A stretch of 64,000 bases of DNA from Ursus arctos (GCF_023065955.2 NW_026622874.1:22377772-22441771), one strand, 5' to 3'; shown: positions 12,901-23,450, counted from the stretch's first letter. Notes: generated from the sequence alone by a model not told the origin. Made by a program: numbers and translations.

Positions 12901-13500
12901 AACAAATCACTTCTATCCCCAACTGCGTTTGTCATCACTCAGGATTAATGCGTGTTTCTGTGTATGTATTTTTATCTTTGACCATGTAACTCCTGGAGCA
13001 AAGAAAGCCACCTCAAATTTGACCAACGTGCCGAGCCAATTCAGAGCTTTAGAAGAGGAATGAATGGGAGATGAGAGCCCTTAAGCCCAGGGACTTCTCT
13101 CACACAAACAGTAAGGGGGGGGGGAACATTCCTCCGTAGAGGGAGGAGGCAGGATGGATGATCGGGGAAGGACATCAGCAGCAGAGCAAAGGCAGCCGTA
13201 GCGGCCGCACTTCGCGAACTGCCTGCAGAGGGGAGTGCAATCTTTTCCGTGTACGATACCCAAGCACCCTCTGCTGCTCCCTCGCACGGGCACGAATAAT
13301 AAACACACCGAGGTGAGCAAACCGATGCACCGAGACAAGCCACCCCCAAAAGGTCAAAACTTCAGAAATCCCGGGGATCCCAGCACCCACCCAAACACAT
13401 CAATCAGTCGGAGCGGGAGAAAGGACTCAAAGACTTAACACAGGATTCTGAATTTTGTTTTTTCTTTCCAGATCTGGCTTGCAAACTACGGTGGCTACAT
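9961..13500. other. Mostly unassigned sequence with homopolymer runs
   Basis: Contains an ATTCA-rich patch at about 10543-10650 (ancient repeat family as at 6085), a G14 run at 10687-10700, an A18 run near 10801-10818, and a C13 run at 11378-11390. GC content and CpG density begin to rise from about 13140, where NotI-type 'gcggccgc' occurs at 13201-13208. No exon could be supported. Confidence 0.4.
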
Positions 13501-13536
13501 GCACAGCTCGAGAGGAGCAGGCAGGCGGAGGGCGGC

Positions 13537-13551
13537 GGGGGGGGGGGGGGG
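13537..13551 (+). repeat. G15 homopolymer at CpG-island edge
   Basis: Fifteen consecutive G on the plus strand, within a longer G-rich tract that could form a quadruplex. It would lie in intron 1 of the minus-strand gene, about 320 bases after the donor. Confidence 0.9.
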
Positions 13552-13863
13552 AGGCGGGTGGGAAGGGAGGGGTGTCTCACACCAGCCACCCAGGCCTCAA
13601 TGTGACGAAAGTCGTCAGCAGCCCCAACCGCATCCCAGCCCCTCCGCCCCGGCGAGCAGACGCCCCCACCCCAGCTTCCGTCCCCGCACTAGCGGCAGCA
13701 GCCCCGGGCCGGGCCGCGCGCCGGCAGCGCCACCACCACGGCTCCCATCCCTTCCGCGCGGCAGACTCCCCGCAGGCCTCCCTCCCAGCCCACCCGCGCT
13801 CGCCGGGGAGCCGAGCCGAGGGCCGCGCCGCCCGCTCCCCCCGCCCGAGGCCGGCGGGGCCAC

Positions 13864-13872
13864 GCTTACCTT
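13864..13872 (-). promoter_or_regulatory. Splice donor site AAG|GTAAGC
   Basis: Complementary to plus-strand 'gcttaccтt' positions; on the minus strand the nine bases read AAG then GTAAGC, matching MAG|GTRAGT at nearly all positions. It is the best donor in the CpG island on either strand and sits at the island's gene-body edge. Confidence 0.7.
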
Positions 13873-14180
13873 GGGCGCTCGCGGGGGGGCTGAAGGTGGC
13901 AAGCCTCCCGCCCCCCGCCCCTTTCCTCCTCGCCTTTTCTCTTCCTCCCTCCTCTCCTCTTCCTTCGCCTCCCCACAGTGAGTCCGGGTGTCCCCCTCCT
14001 CCCCGCCGCTCGGAGTAGACGCCGAGAACCCCGGAGCCCGGCCCGCGTGCGTGCGTGCGGGAGGCGACGGTGCGCGGCCAGCTCTCCAGTAACTGAGCGC
14101 GGCGCGCGGCTTCCAACTAAAGTGTGAAAGAAGCGGCGGCCGCGGGGCCGCGGCGCGGAACGTCCCCCCGGGAGTGGGCA
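13870..14180 (-). other. Putative noncoding first exon of a minus-strand gene
   Basis: On the minus strand the sequence reads ...GAGCGCCCAAG then GTAAGC, a perfect vertebrate splice donor, with the exon's last base at 13870. Upstream of it no ATG occurs on the minus strand for more than 400 bases (no 'cat' between 13870 and 14300 on the plus strand). The exon would therefore be 5' UTR, with translation starting in a later exon to the left, probably outside the window. One frame is open through the exon but has no start codon; this reflects GC richness. The transcription start is not determined: 14180 is an estimate from the GC boxes just upstream. Gene identity not recognised. Confidence 0.6.
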
Positions 14181-14330
14181 GGGAGCGAGCGGGAGCGGGC
14201 TGGGAGCGAGCGAGGGAGGGGACCGCCGGGGAGGGGCGGAGGGAGGGAGGGGCCCTCTTCGCCCAGTCACTCACTCGAGGGGCGGGGGTAGCCAGCCACG
14301 CCCCCGCCGCCGGCCCCTCCCGGCTCCCGG
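14180..14330 (-). promoter_or_regulatory. Core promoter region with GC boxes (predicted)
   Basis: Contains 'ggggcgga' near 14235, 'ggggcggggg' near 14279 and 'ccacgcccccgcc' near 14297, which are Sp/KLF-type sites, and no TATA element. Position relative to the exon is consistent with a TATA-less promoter. Exact start site is inferred, not seen. Confidence 0.5.
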
Positions 14331-14460
14331 CTCGGCGCGCGGCCCGCTCCCCTCCCCCGGGGAGTGGCCTGCGGAGGCCGCCCGGCCGCAGAGCCCCGGG
14401 AAGACCTCCCCCGGCGAGCGGGCTAGCGGGGCTGCAGGGAGCGAAGGAGGGCGCCCACGG

Positions 14461-14511
14461 GCACATATGTGCGCGCGCGTGTGTGTGTGTTTGTGTGTGC
14501 GCGCGCGTGCG
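14461..14511. repeat. Alternating purine-pyrimidine tract (Z-DNA-prone)
   Basis: Positions 14461-14490 alternate purine and pyrimidine without a break (CA/TA, then (GC)n, then (GT)n). After one interruption at 14491 a second 19-20 base alternating tract follows. It lies inside the CpG island, roughly 300 bases upstream of the predicted minus-strand start. Confidence 0.9.
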
Positions 14512-15010
14512 GACGCGTGCCTTTAGCCCGCGGGCAGGCGGGAGGGGAGAGCCCGGCGGGAAAGCTGCGTGCGGGCCCCGTCACCGGGGAAGAGGCGCGG
14601 GTGTAGCGGGGCAGCACCGAGGCCGGAGGGCCCAGCTCTGGAAAGACCCGGCCAGCCCCTGGGCCCTGCCGAGGGGTGCGCCTGCTGGGAGCGGACCGAG
14701 GGAAGGTTGGGCACCCTCGGCGCGCCGCGCGGCCCCTCCCTCCCTGGCTGGAAAGCCGCAACGCTGCGGCTCCCGCGCGGCCACGGAACCTCCTCCACCC
14801 TGCTCTGGAGCCGCGACGCCTTCCAGATGAATGAAGCCCAGGCGACCCCGCGGAAGCGGCCCTGCGGGGGGTGGGGGGGGGGAGAGCGCGGTGCGCCTCC
14901 GGCCCCGGCTCGAGACTTCGCGCCCTGCTCCTCCTACCCGCCCTGCCCAGCCCCTAGGGACTAACAGGGCGGAGGCCGCGTGGGCTGGGCGCGTCTGGGA
15001 CGGTTGAGGG

Positions 15011-15660
15011 TCCAGAAAGATCGCCGTGCAGTTTTCAGTGGGCACTCACAAGAGGTCACCCAATTTCCCACCCTTTGGGAGAAGGTATTTTTTTTCCCTC
15101 CTCTTGGTCATTTTGGATGTTCCGTGCGAGCACGGAATTGATCTTTCCACATTGATAGCGGTTGGACGTCTTTTGTGCGGCGTCCCCGCGCTTCGCTGCT
15201 GCATCATTGCCCCAGACACGTGAGGAATGCCAGGCCTCCAGAGTGAGCGACACCCAAGAAAACAATAGGGGCAAAAGATAACCCCCAGGTCTCGTGGATT
15301 ACACACAAACCGAACCATGTGTCACTTTCCACCAAGATGAAGTTGGAAAATGGAAAAGGACACGTCAGAGCCGTGACAGTGATGAGACACTTAACTGAAA
15401 AGCAAATTCATAATTTAGTGTAATGAAATGAGTTAATAACCACCCATCATGTCTGGGAAGTCAGGCTTTTTGAAAAAATGGTTTTCCAGTGTTTTTTCTT
15501 TCTCAATTTAAAAGGCTGGTATCATGTTGTTTTTGAAAATCAACTTGTGTTCTGTTTTTTAAATTACCCATATTCTAGTTCGTTTTTCTCCTAGGAACCA
15601 GAACTCTCTGTAGTCTAAAGAGGAATGGCTAAGAAGGGAGAAGAGGCAAATTAGGATTCC
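15011..15660. other. Unassigned flank of the CpG island
   Basis: GC content falls back quickly. CpGs persist to about 15200. No exon supported. Confidence 0.4.
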
Positions 15661-15880
15661 AATCAGGCACTGCCAGCCACCGTCTCCATCACCCTAGGCA
15701 ACCCGTTTCATTTCTGTTAGCCTCCCTTTCCTCAGCTGTAAAATGGGATTGCTGATAATGCCTCCTACCTCATAGGCTTGTTGTGAAAGAGGAAAATAAA
15801 ATGAGGTGCCAATGTGTGTAAAACACTTTGCATAATGACACATGGTAGGAACTCACTAAATATGAGCTGTTATTTCAGAT
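15661..15880 (+). repeat. MIR element
   Basis: Clear MIR order: 'ctgccagccaccg', 'cctcagctgtaaaatggg', 'cctacctcataggcttgttg', 'aaaacactttgcataat', 'ggtaggaactcactaaatat'. Confidence 0.85.
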
Positions 15881-16370
15881 ATATAGTTTAACCCCAAATT
15901 TGGTAGACTTTTTTTTTTAATCTTTGCATTCCTTCTTAAAGTTGGGGGAGGGATCCATCTGCTGGGTTTATGCAAATGTAGTCAACCCTTCTTTGGGGTT
16001 TTTAGGCCATGCCTAAAGCCTCCTATGCTAAAATGAAAGAAATATATGATGACTAAGATGTGTGTGTGTTTATCTGTGTAAAAGGATCCTTAAGAGTAAC
16101 AAGCTTTTGTCTCTCCCCCTCCTCCCCACTTCCCTCATCCACACAGACCACCCTGAATAGACTGACTCTGTAAATGTTGACCTGTGTTGAATTCTATCCC
16201 TTCAGGCCTCAGAATAGTGACTGATACTGTTGACTCAAGTTGAGGGCAAGGCAATGTCGGTCTCCTTTGACTTGGTCTCCCCAGAACTAATGGAAGATCA
16301 CAGAGCAAGCACTTCATACATGTGTAAATTAAAGGGCATCTGTACTATGAATTTAAAAGCAAGTTTTAAA
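15881..16370. other. Unassigned sequence
   Basis: No repeat or exon recognised. Confidence 0.35.
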
Positions 16371-16640
16371 GTATTCAAAGGGATACATGTTCATTGTAGG
16401 AAATTTAGAAATCTTGGAAATTTGGCCAAGTATGAAGAAAAGAAAAATCACCATAATCCTATCATCCAGAGAGAAGCACTCAATAAGTGATTCGAGTATA
16501 TTCATTTTCCCTTCATTTATTTCATCATTATTTCATCAGCAAATATTTATTAAGTACCTAGACAACTTCCTAGGGCAGAGAACAGGTTGTATATTGTTAA
16601 GTAAGTGTTTGTTTCTCAATAGACACTACTCCTTAGAAGT
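16371..16640 (+). repeat. Ancient LINE-1 fragment followed by mammal-wide repeat
   Basis: Positions 16371-16490 match the L1M 3' pattern 'ggaaatttagaaatcttgg ... aaaaatcaccataatcc'. Positions 16500-16640 resemble the 'caacaaatatttattaagtacc' repeat family seen at 37885. Confidence 0.5.
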
Positions 16641-17036
16641 ACCAGTTTATATGGTAGTGAGGTTCTCAGGATAGTCAACAAATAGTCCATGAAGAGAATC
16701 TGTAATTAAACGATAGTGTTGACCAGAAACAATCCAGGTTCTATAGGGCTGGAAGCAAGTTTGGGGAGCCAAATCTTCTAGATAAGGAAGACAAAAGTAC
16801 AAAAACCCCTTGGAAGGTTTCATGTGAAATAAGGGATCATAAAATTTATGCCCCTTTTAGCTTTTTAGTAAACCCTCTTTGGCGCTGTAATTTTTGTAGC
16901 ACTTAACTGCTTTGATAAACATTGTTTTAATGAGAAAACTCATTCTTCATTTCACCTGGGATCCCAGGGACACCTCTCCTCTCTCTCTCCTCCCTAGCAC
17001 ATCTGGAAGACACAAGAGTGGAGACTCCCACCACAG

Positions 17037-17072
<36 letters not shown>

Positions 17073-17631
17073 GCACGTGCATGTGCACACGCACACACAG
17101 TCTTGCACATGGTCATACGAGAGATAGTGGGACCATGGGGACTTGGGCAAGGACAGCAGAACAGAAGATCACAGGAGGAAGGGAGGGGGTAGACAGGAGG
17201 GTCTCTGAGGGGCTGGAGAGGCAGGACTGCAGCACAAACCATGCAATTCTGTTTGGTCAGCACAAGCTAAAGCTACTAGACGTGTTATCACAGAATAATC
17301 TCTCTAGCTATTCATAATTATTAAGATAACTCTAAACATAAAAATAATGAAAAACATGATTATCTCCTCTGGTTACAAGTAATAAAACCATCACCTCTTT
17401 GCCCTTCCACCCCGGCAGAATCTCTGAATTCCATACCTTCAAATGCTTCATAGTTTTCAAAGAAAAATGATACCCTTTATGCTCAGAAAATTTGCATTTT
17501 TAAACTTCAAAGTCTCTACTCTTATAATTAATTTTCTTTTATTCCTAAAACTTTAACGTATAAATACTTGGCACTATGGGACCATTCATAACAAACATGT
17601 TTGAATGTTTTGTTTCTTATTTTTTCTTTTA
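16641..17631. other. Unassigned sequence with a (CA)16 microsatellite
   Basis: A (CA)n run lies at 17039-17070, followed by a degenerate CA/CG stretch to about 17100. Open frames here simply read through the repeat. Nothing else recognised. Confidence 0.5.
17039..17070 (+). repeat. (CA)16 microsatellite
   Basis: Uninterrupted CA dinucleotides, then 'gggcacgtgcatgtgcac', a second imperfect alternating tract. Confidence 0.97.
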
Positions 17632-17971
17632 TGTAGATTGAATGTTTGTATCCCCCCGAATTCCTATGTTGAAGCCCTAACCGCAGTGTCGATGCTATTA
17701 GGAGGTAGAACTGTGGGAGATGAGGTCATGAGGGTGGGGTCCTCATGATGAGATTAGCGCCCTTATAAGTAGAGAATACAGAACTCTACCCTACCCCCCC
17801 CCATGACACACCCATCTGGAAAGTGAAGCCAGGAAAAGGGCCATCACCAAGAATTTGACCATGCTGGCACTCTGATCTCAGACTTCAGCCTCCAGGACTG
17901 TGAGACATAAACATTTGTAGTTTAAGTCACCCGGTCTGTGGTATTTTGTCATAGCAGCCTGAGCTAAGACA
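17632..17971 (+). mobile_element. Solo LTR of MaLR type (MLT1/MST)
   Basis: A 340-bp old retroviral-like LTR. It begins 'tgtagattgaatgtttgta', continues 'ggaggt...ggtcatgagggtgggg', 'gcccttataagtagag', 'gaccatgctggcactctgatc', 'cttcagcctccaggactgtg' and ends 'gtattttgtcatagcagcc...gctaagaca', the complete MLT1/MST order. No internal retroviral region flanks it, so it is a solo LTR. Polyadenylation-like 'ataaa' sequence lies near 17908. Confidence 0.9.
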
Positions 17972-18279
17972 TATAGGTTCCCTTCCCTATTGACTATAAA
18001 AAGGAAACCAAGGAAAATGCAGGCTGATTGAAAAAAAAAGTAGTAAACGCTATATAAGCCACCTCCTAGGATATCGCATATTGATCGACATGAATTCATT
18101 CGATGTGATTTGTTTTTAAAAGGTACTAATCAGGCTAATTTTTTCTGAACGATCAAGTTAAAAGTAGCTTTGGCAGGATTATTCAAAAACAAGTTATCCT
18201 AAAATAAGTACGACTCTGCAATGTGCTTTCTTTGTATTTGTTCCGTGGGTAACAGCTGACACTGATTGTCAGCTGTGTT
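17972..18279. other. Unassigned sequence
   Basis: AT-rich, nothing recognised. Confidence 0.35.
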
Positions 18280-18480
18280 AGGCATCATGTAATTCATAAC
18301 GTATGTGAACTCACTTCATCTTTCTCAGCAATGCGATCAGAGAGATATTGCTGCTCTCACCGTTCCCATGCAGATGTGGAAATGTAAGCACAGGGGGGTA
18401 AAGTAACAAGAGCCAGGCCAAGTGGTAAAGCCAAGATTGGTTCTCACTAGTCAGATGCCAGAGCCCACACTCTGTTGGAA
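18280..18480 (-). repeat. MIR element
   Basis: Reverse-orientation MIR: 'gatgtggaaatgtaagcac', 'gtaaagtaac', 'aagtggtaaagccaagattgg', 'cagatgccagagcccacac'. Confidence 0.75.
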
Positions 18481-18499
18481 ATATATTTTCTCTTCCATC

Positions 18500-18715
18500 T
18501 CCTCCATTTTTTTGCTTCAATTTTACTCATCCTTCAAGGTGAGGCTCCAAGTCTAAGTCGTAAAGGGAGGTCTATCTGAGCAACCCCAGCCTCAGAGTCT
18601 CTGAACTTTTGTGTAGCCGTAGTCTTCCTCCTTTGTTGACATTTTACAACCTTATGCTGTTGGGGACCTTCCACATCTTTTATGTTAGCTCCACCATCAA
18701 GACCAGTAGCTCGTG
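18500..18715 (+). repeat. LINE-2 (L2) fragment
   Basis: 'tactcatccttcaaggtgag' and the following text match the L2 3' region that normally reads 'ctcatccttcaaggcccagc'. Diverged. Confidence 0.5.
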
Positions 18716-18728
18716 GTTTGAGACTGGA

Positions 18729-18733
<5 letters not shown>

Positions 18734-18778
<45 letters not shown>
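18734..18778 (+). repeat. (TG)22 microsatellite
   Basis: About 45 bases of uninterrupted TG. Likely polymorphic. Confidence 0.97.
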
Positions 18779-18780
<2 letters not shown>

Positions 18781-19479
18781 AAGTCTTCCTTTGGGGAGCG
18801 ACCACAACGCCCAGGCAGGTAAAGCACCCAACAAACAGTTGTGGACTGAGGGTTGTTTCTGTACAGCTATGCTTATACTGGTTCATTCCAGTGACACCAC
18901 ACAGCCCCTTCTGAATGGTTGGGGCTACATCAGAGCAGGTAGTTTAAAGTCAGTGCTAACAACTTGCTAATGGTTCTAATTGGTCTCTCAATGATGTGTG
19001 AATTACTCTGAGTAACTTGCTTTTCTAGATCTGAAAGTTATGACTCTGACTTACATCTATTTATTCCTTCCTTGGGTTTCTCCCTAGGGTCTGTATTTTC
19101 TTTTATCTCACTTTCCAAATTTGGGTAGATAGAAGATGAAAACGTGTACAGTCACTTGAAGCAGGGAGTGTTAAGAACCCATAACCAAGAGATGAGATTC
19201 AGCCCCAGGCAAAAGAGAAGAATGAAAGAGGGCAGGGATCTCAGATGCCCAGGAGGTGTTGGCTAAGCCCTCAGGCTCTCTGCTACCTCTCCTCATTTCA
19301 CAGCCTTGCCCAGATATTGGAAGTTAGCTTTCCAGCATGGAGCCCCTTTTTCCAGGTCACACAACAGCTCTGCCACTGTGGGTGTAACAGATGAATCCCT
19401 AGACACTCGAGTCATCGGTTCGTACTGGTATCAGCTTAGAATATTGTCCTGCTTCCAACCTGCAGTGTGTTAATGGTAA
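18779..19479. other. Unassigned sequence
   Basis: No gene or confident repeat recognised. Confidence 0.35.
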
Positions 19480-20110
19480 TTGTTATTTCACCGTTGGTCT
19501 TGTCTCTCCAATGGATTATAAACTCTGGGAAGAGGAGGTCTTGCTCTCTGTTTCTCCATCATGCACACAAAACCTTCCATAATCTGGGTTCTGCCTACCC
19601 TTGAAGATTAAGTCCTAGGCGCAGTCGCTAACTGGAAGGATGGCCCAGCTACTTGGCTGATTTGCTGGTTCCCATCCATCTTCCACTGTTTTCTACCCGT
19701 GTACCCTTGGCACTGTCGCTCCTTCTGAGTAGAGTACTCAAACCTCTACATATTCCAAGAGTTCGCCTGTCTGCCAATCCAACTCTTTCTCTGCCGTTCA
19801 CTAGCTCTGTGACCACGGGCCAGCCATCTTGACCTCTCCGAGCCTCAGGTTCTTCGTTCTGCAACAAAGGGACCATACTATGTATACAGAGAATTAAAAA
19901 TAAAGGCCTGGCATTGGAAATATTTAAAGAGCAGATATAGATGCTTTGTAAATGGTTATTATAATCTCTTGTTCTTTATGGTCTGACTTAAATGTCTTTT
20001 GTTCTGAGAAGCTTTCCAAAATCCCCCTTGTCAGAATTGAACTCTTCCTCCCCACCTCCTATTGAAGTTTTGGGCTTTTTTAGAGCCTTTGAGATTTGGT
20101 TTATTACTTA
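19480..20110 (+). repeat. L2 and MIR fragments
   Basis: 'ggattataaactctgggaag' at about 19512 is L2-like. Positions 19760-19960 are MIR ('ctagctctgtgaccacgggcc', 'gagcctcaggttcttc'). Positions 19990-20075 resemble L2 ('gagaagctttccaaaatccc'). Confidence 0.6.
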
Positions 20111-20129
20111 TAGTAGCTAACCAGTTCTG

Positions 20130-20430
20130 ACTAATACATGGCAGACACGTATTTTGCAAATTGTACAATTTGGTTGTTTATGGTACAATCACATGACCGT
20201 GTAACCATCAACGCTGTTCCATTCTGGAACATTTTTATCACCTCAAAGAATAGGAGGGTTTCGATTTTTCCACATCTTCACAGACATTTGTTAATACCTG
20301 TCTTTTTTGTTCTAGCTGTTCTAGTGGGTGTGAAGTGGTATCTCATTGTGGTTTGGGTTTGCATTTCCCTAATGACTAATCATGTTGAACACCTTTTCAT
20401 GTGCTTTGTTGAACTTTGCTTATAATTTTG
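20130..20430 (-). mobile_element. Ancient LINE-1 ORF2-end fragment
   Basis: Text 'gtgggtgtgaagtggtatctcattgtgg' (in part) and 'catttccctaatgactaatcatgttgaac' are the reverse complement of the late ORF2 region of old LINE-1s. It is the older relative of the segment at about 895-990 in the young LINE-1. Confidence 0.8.
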
Positions 20431-21409
20431 TGATGGCAGTTGCTACAGCCAGCACTTGGTTACTCTTCCCATTTCCTATAACCCTTTGCTTAAAGCTTAG
20501 TAAATTGCGGGGCTCAAAATGTGTTTATTGAATGAGTTATTTATTGCAGATATCACCCACTAGGTATCCTGAAGTGAACTGACTTTAAGAGAGAAGAGAG
20601 AGAACAAAGAAAGTGTGGAGAAAATAATAGAACAAAATATCAAAGAGTATGATGCCTATTATTCTGAGAGTATAAAATTATACGTTGAATAATGCTTTAC
20701 AGCTATTAAAGATATCCTGGTATTTCTACCAGCTGATCTGCTTTCTCTGTCCTTTTTTTCTTGATTATTTGGGTGGATTCAATAAGGAGGTATTATATAC
20801 AAATTAAGACTTTTTAGTTTTAAATGAGAAAAAAAAGAATTAAACTGGAAAATGTAATTTTCAACCGATGATTGTAATTGGAGCACAAGAGCTTTACTCC
20901 TTCATCCTCCTTCAAAGGAATTTTAAAAACAAGAGCAAACCTGTAACTCAACTGAAGTGCTACCACATTCTAGAAAATCTAAAAAAAATTTTGTTAGATA
21001 CTTCCTTTAAATAAAATGAGACTCATTTGAAAGAAAAAGAAAGGCAACCTCCAATTCATGAAATGAAAAAGCAAGACCCAAGGAGTGAGAAAAAGGAGTT
21101 TGCACTAGAGTCTCACTGTCACCCATGCTGGAGAGCCTGGAGCTACTGTAGGCAGAGAGGAGCAAACTGATCCCTACAGAACCTCCCAGAAGTGTACCAA
21201 CAGCAATACTCAGAGTCAGAGCCCACTGCAGTGCTCAGAACCACCTGCTAAGGGGTACTGTTGGACAAAGGGCCCAGCCCAGCTAACAGTGAACTACCTT
21301 ACAGCTGGAAAACTCAGCCACTCTCCAGGGTTACCTCACTCCCTTAGAGATCTGTTGTTCAAGTTTCATGTCTACCTCCTCAGGTTACTGATCTGATGTG
21401 AACTAGTCC
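20431..21409. other. Mostly unassigned sequence; L2-like end at 20500-20540
   Basis: 'gctcaaaatgtgtttattgaatgag' near 20514 resembles the L2 3' terminus. The rest, including 21080-21400, is unassigned. Confidence 0.35.
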
Positions 21410-21690
21410 CTTCTTCCAGCTTGTGCACGGTGTTTTAGTTAGGCTTTGTTGGTTATAAGAAATAGAGACTTAATTATACCAGCTTGAGTCAGAGGGACCA
21501 GGGAGAATTATTGCAAAACTCTCTAAAACATCATGGGAAGCAGATCCCTCCAGGAAATTCAAGAACAAGAACCCTAGAACGACCAGACCTCATGGACATC
21601 ATTATAAAGATGAGACTCCACAGAGCTTCCACCTCTCTGTCCCACTATAAAGAATTGTAATGCCTCCTAAGCCTTCTCATCACAGAGGAA
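21410..21690. repeat. Possible ancient LTR-like repeat
   Basis: 'gttttagttaggctttgttggttataagaaatagagac' region resembles the left end of the sequence at 32530-32840 ('tattagttagaatgttttgggttataggaatag'), suggesting two copies of one old repeat. Family not assigned. Confidence 0.4.
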
Positions 21691-21858
21691 AAACAACATT
21701 TCTTTGGGGTTTTTTTTGTATTTGTATATGATGATGGATGTTAGATAAAGGTATTAATGATAATTATTTCACAGTGGATGTAAGTCAACTTATTATGCTG
21801 TACTCCTTAACCTTATACAGTGCTATGTCACTTATATCTCAATAAAACTGGAAAAAAA
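21691..21858 (+). mobile_element. Ancient LINE-1 3' end
   Basis: Ends 'cttatatctcaataaaactgg' followed by an A-rich tail, matching LINE-1 3' termini with an AATAAA signal. Confidence 0.65.
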
Positions 21859-22163
21859 GAAATACAATACCAGTGAATGAGAAAGATATTAGTATTGATA
21901 TATCAGACAATCTCTAATTTATATATACATCAGTTGCAAGTTTAAATATTTTATTAGTAGTAAAATTTTACTTTGCAACACACCATACAATAGTTCACAG
22001 TGACTGAGAGCCACTGTACGTGACAAAAAAGAAATGCATACATTTTGCAAAGTAGAAAAATGTATAGGCCACATTCTGATGACAGTGCAATAAAACTGGA
22101 AATACATAAAAAGGAGATTTTTTAAACCTACAGAAAAATGTAAAATATTCTTCTTGGGTAAAG

Positions 22164-22215
22164 AATTCAAATAAATGGGAAATTCAAATAAATGGGAAAA
22201 TTCAAATAAATGGGA
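22164..22215 (+). repeat. 17-bp tandem repeat, three copies
   Basis: The unit AATTCAAATAAATGGGA occurs at 22164-22180, 22181-22197 and 22199-22215, identical in all three, with one extra A between copies two and three. Confidence 0.95.
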
Positions 22216-22779
22216 AAAGATAGATTATACCACTAATAGGGTTGGAACAAGCTGCTAACAATTTGTAAAATAGCAAAATTGAATTCCTACCTTGAGCAAT
22301 ATATAAAAATAAACTCCATATGGATGACATATTTATTTATATTTTTTGCCTCAATTTCTTCATCTATATTTTTATTATTTAATTTTTTTTATTTGAGTAT
22401 AGTTGACTTAGGATGGCATATTTAAACGTGAAAAGTAAAGCCATTTTAATTTTTTTTTAGTACAAGAGAAAACATAGATTTAAAATTTTGTATGACCTTG
22501 AAATAGACAAGGCTTAGCTAAGCAGAAATCATAAATGAAAAGATTACATAAAACAATTGTATATCAGGAAAGCATCATAAACAAATTGAAAAGTAAATGA
22601 CACACCGAGAAAATATTTACAGTATAGTTGATAGATAAATGATTAGGACATTAATATGTAAAGAGTTCTATAAACCAATAAGAAAAGATACAAATTCAAT
22701 GGAAAGCTGATCGAAGATATGATAAAATAGTTCACAAAGAGGAAATATAAGCTATTAATAAAATAAATTAAGAAGTTCA

Positions 22780-22984
22780 GGGGCGCCTGGGTGGCACAGC
22801 AGTTAAGCGTCTGCCTTTGGCTCAGGGCATGATCCCAGCGTTATGGGATCAAGCCCCACATCAGGCTCCTCCGCTATGAGCCTGCTTCTTCCTCTCCCAC
22901 TCCCCCTGCTTATGTTCCCTCTCTCGCTGGCTGTCTCTATCTCTGTCGAATAAATAAATAAAATCTTTACAAAAAAAAAAAAAA
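22780..22984 (+). mobile_element. SINEC, bear/panda-like subtype
   Basis: Full-length: head 'ggggcgcctgggtggcacag', 'gcgtctgcctttggctcag', CT-rich middle 'cttcctctcccactccccc', and tail 'aataaataaataaaatc' plus A-run. Flanked by AAGAAGTTCA at 22770-22779 and 22985-22994. Inserted into ancient LINE-1. Confidence 0.97.
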
Positions 22985-23450
22985 AAGAAGTTCAATGTTA
23001 CTAGTGTTTAAAGAAAATAAACATGATGCCATTTTCTGTGTGTGTAACTGGCAGATTTTCAATAATTACTATCTCTAAGGTTGAGGAAAGTTTAGGGAAA
23101 CAGGCACTCTCATATACTGCTGATAGAGTAATTTATTAATATATATCAAAAGCATTAGAAGTTTGTATGCCCTTTGCCCTAACCACTACTAGCCTTCTGG
23201 GAATTAATCAGAAAGAGGTATTCAGAGACACACGCTAGTACATACCATGCTAAAGAGTTTTTAATGATACGGGGAAATGTTTATGCCACATTATACTATA
23301 AAAGAAGACATCAAATTGTACATAAAACACGATCGTAAAAAAGGTTAAAATATAAACACATGTTCTTTAAAAAATATTAAAATGTTAATAATGGTGGTTT
23401 CTGTGGTGGAATTTGGGGTAACTGCTTTTTAAAAAACGTTTTCTCAAAAA

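Larger units (their letters stand above)
13540..15010. promoter_or_regulatory. CpG island, promoter of an unidentified gene
   Basis: About 1.5 kb of very GC-rich, CpG-dense sequence, in sharp contrast to the AT-rich rest of the window. It carries several GC boxes (for example around 14232, 14278 and 14296 on one strand or the other) and no TATA box, the usual layout of a housekeeping or developmental vertebrate promoter. A minus-strand splice donor at 13869 gives direction to at least one transcript. Divergent transcription from such an island is common but not shown here. This is the only convincing gene signal in the window. Confidence 0.88.
21900..23450 (+). mobile_element. Ancient LINE-1 (L1M/L1ME-type), split by a SINE
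   Basis: Plus-strand L1 ORF2-end and 3' UTR text: 'ataaactccatatggatg', 'ggcaaggcttagctaag'-like, 'ggtgaggaaagtttaggg'-like, 'ggtggtttctgtggtgg' near the end. The SINE at 22780-22984 splits it, and the text resumes after the duplicated 'aagaagttca'. A 17-bp unit is repeated three times at 22164-22215. Confidence 0.6.

Noticed and set aside
13455..14018. Long open frames on both strands across the CpG island (up to 283 codons)
   Set aside because: GC-rich DNA has few stop codons. The frames overlap each other on both strands, are Pro/Arg/Gly-rich without domains, and the best exon model on the minus strand has no ATG.
14174..14830. 218-codon plus-strand open frame in the CpG island
   Set aside because: It runs straight through the alternating CG/TG tract (giving a Cys-Val repeat), has no recognisable domain and no good splice donor near its end.
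22164..22215. Three identical repeats, considered as a CRISPR-like array
   Set aside because: Units abut with no spacers; it is a simple tandem duplication in a mammalian LINE-1.
22780..22860. Possible tRNA gene (A-box and B-box-like sequence)
   Set aside because: It is the tRNA-derived head of a SINE; the cloverleaf cannot form and the SINE body follows. The same applies to all other SINE heads.
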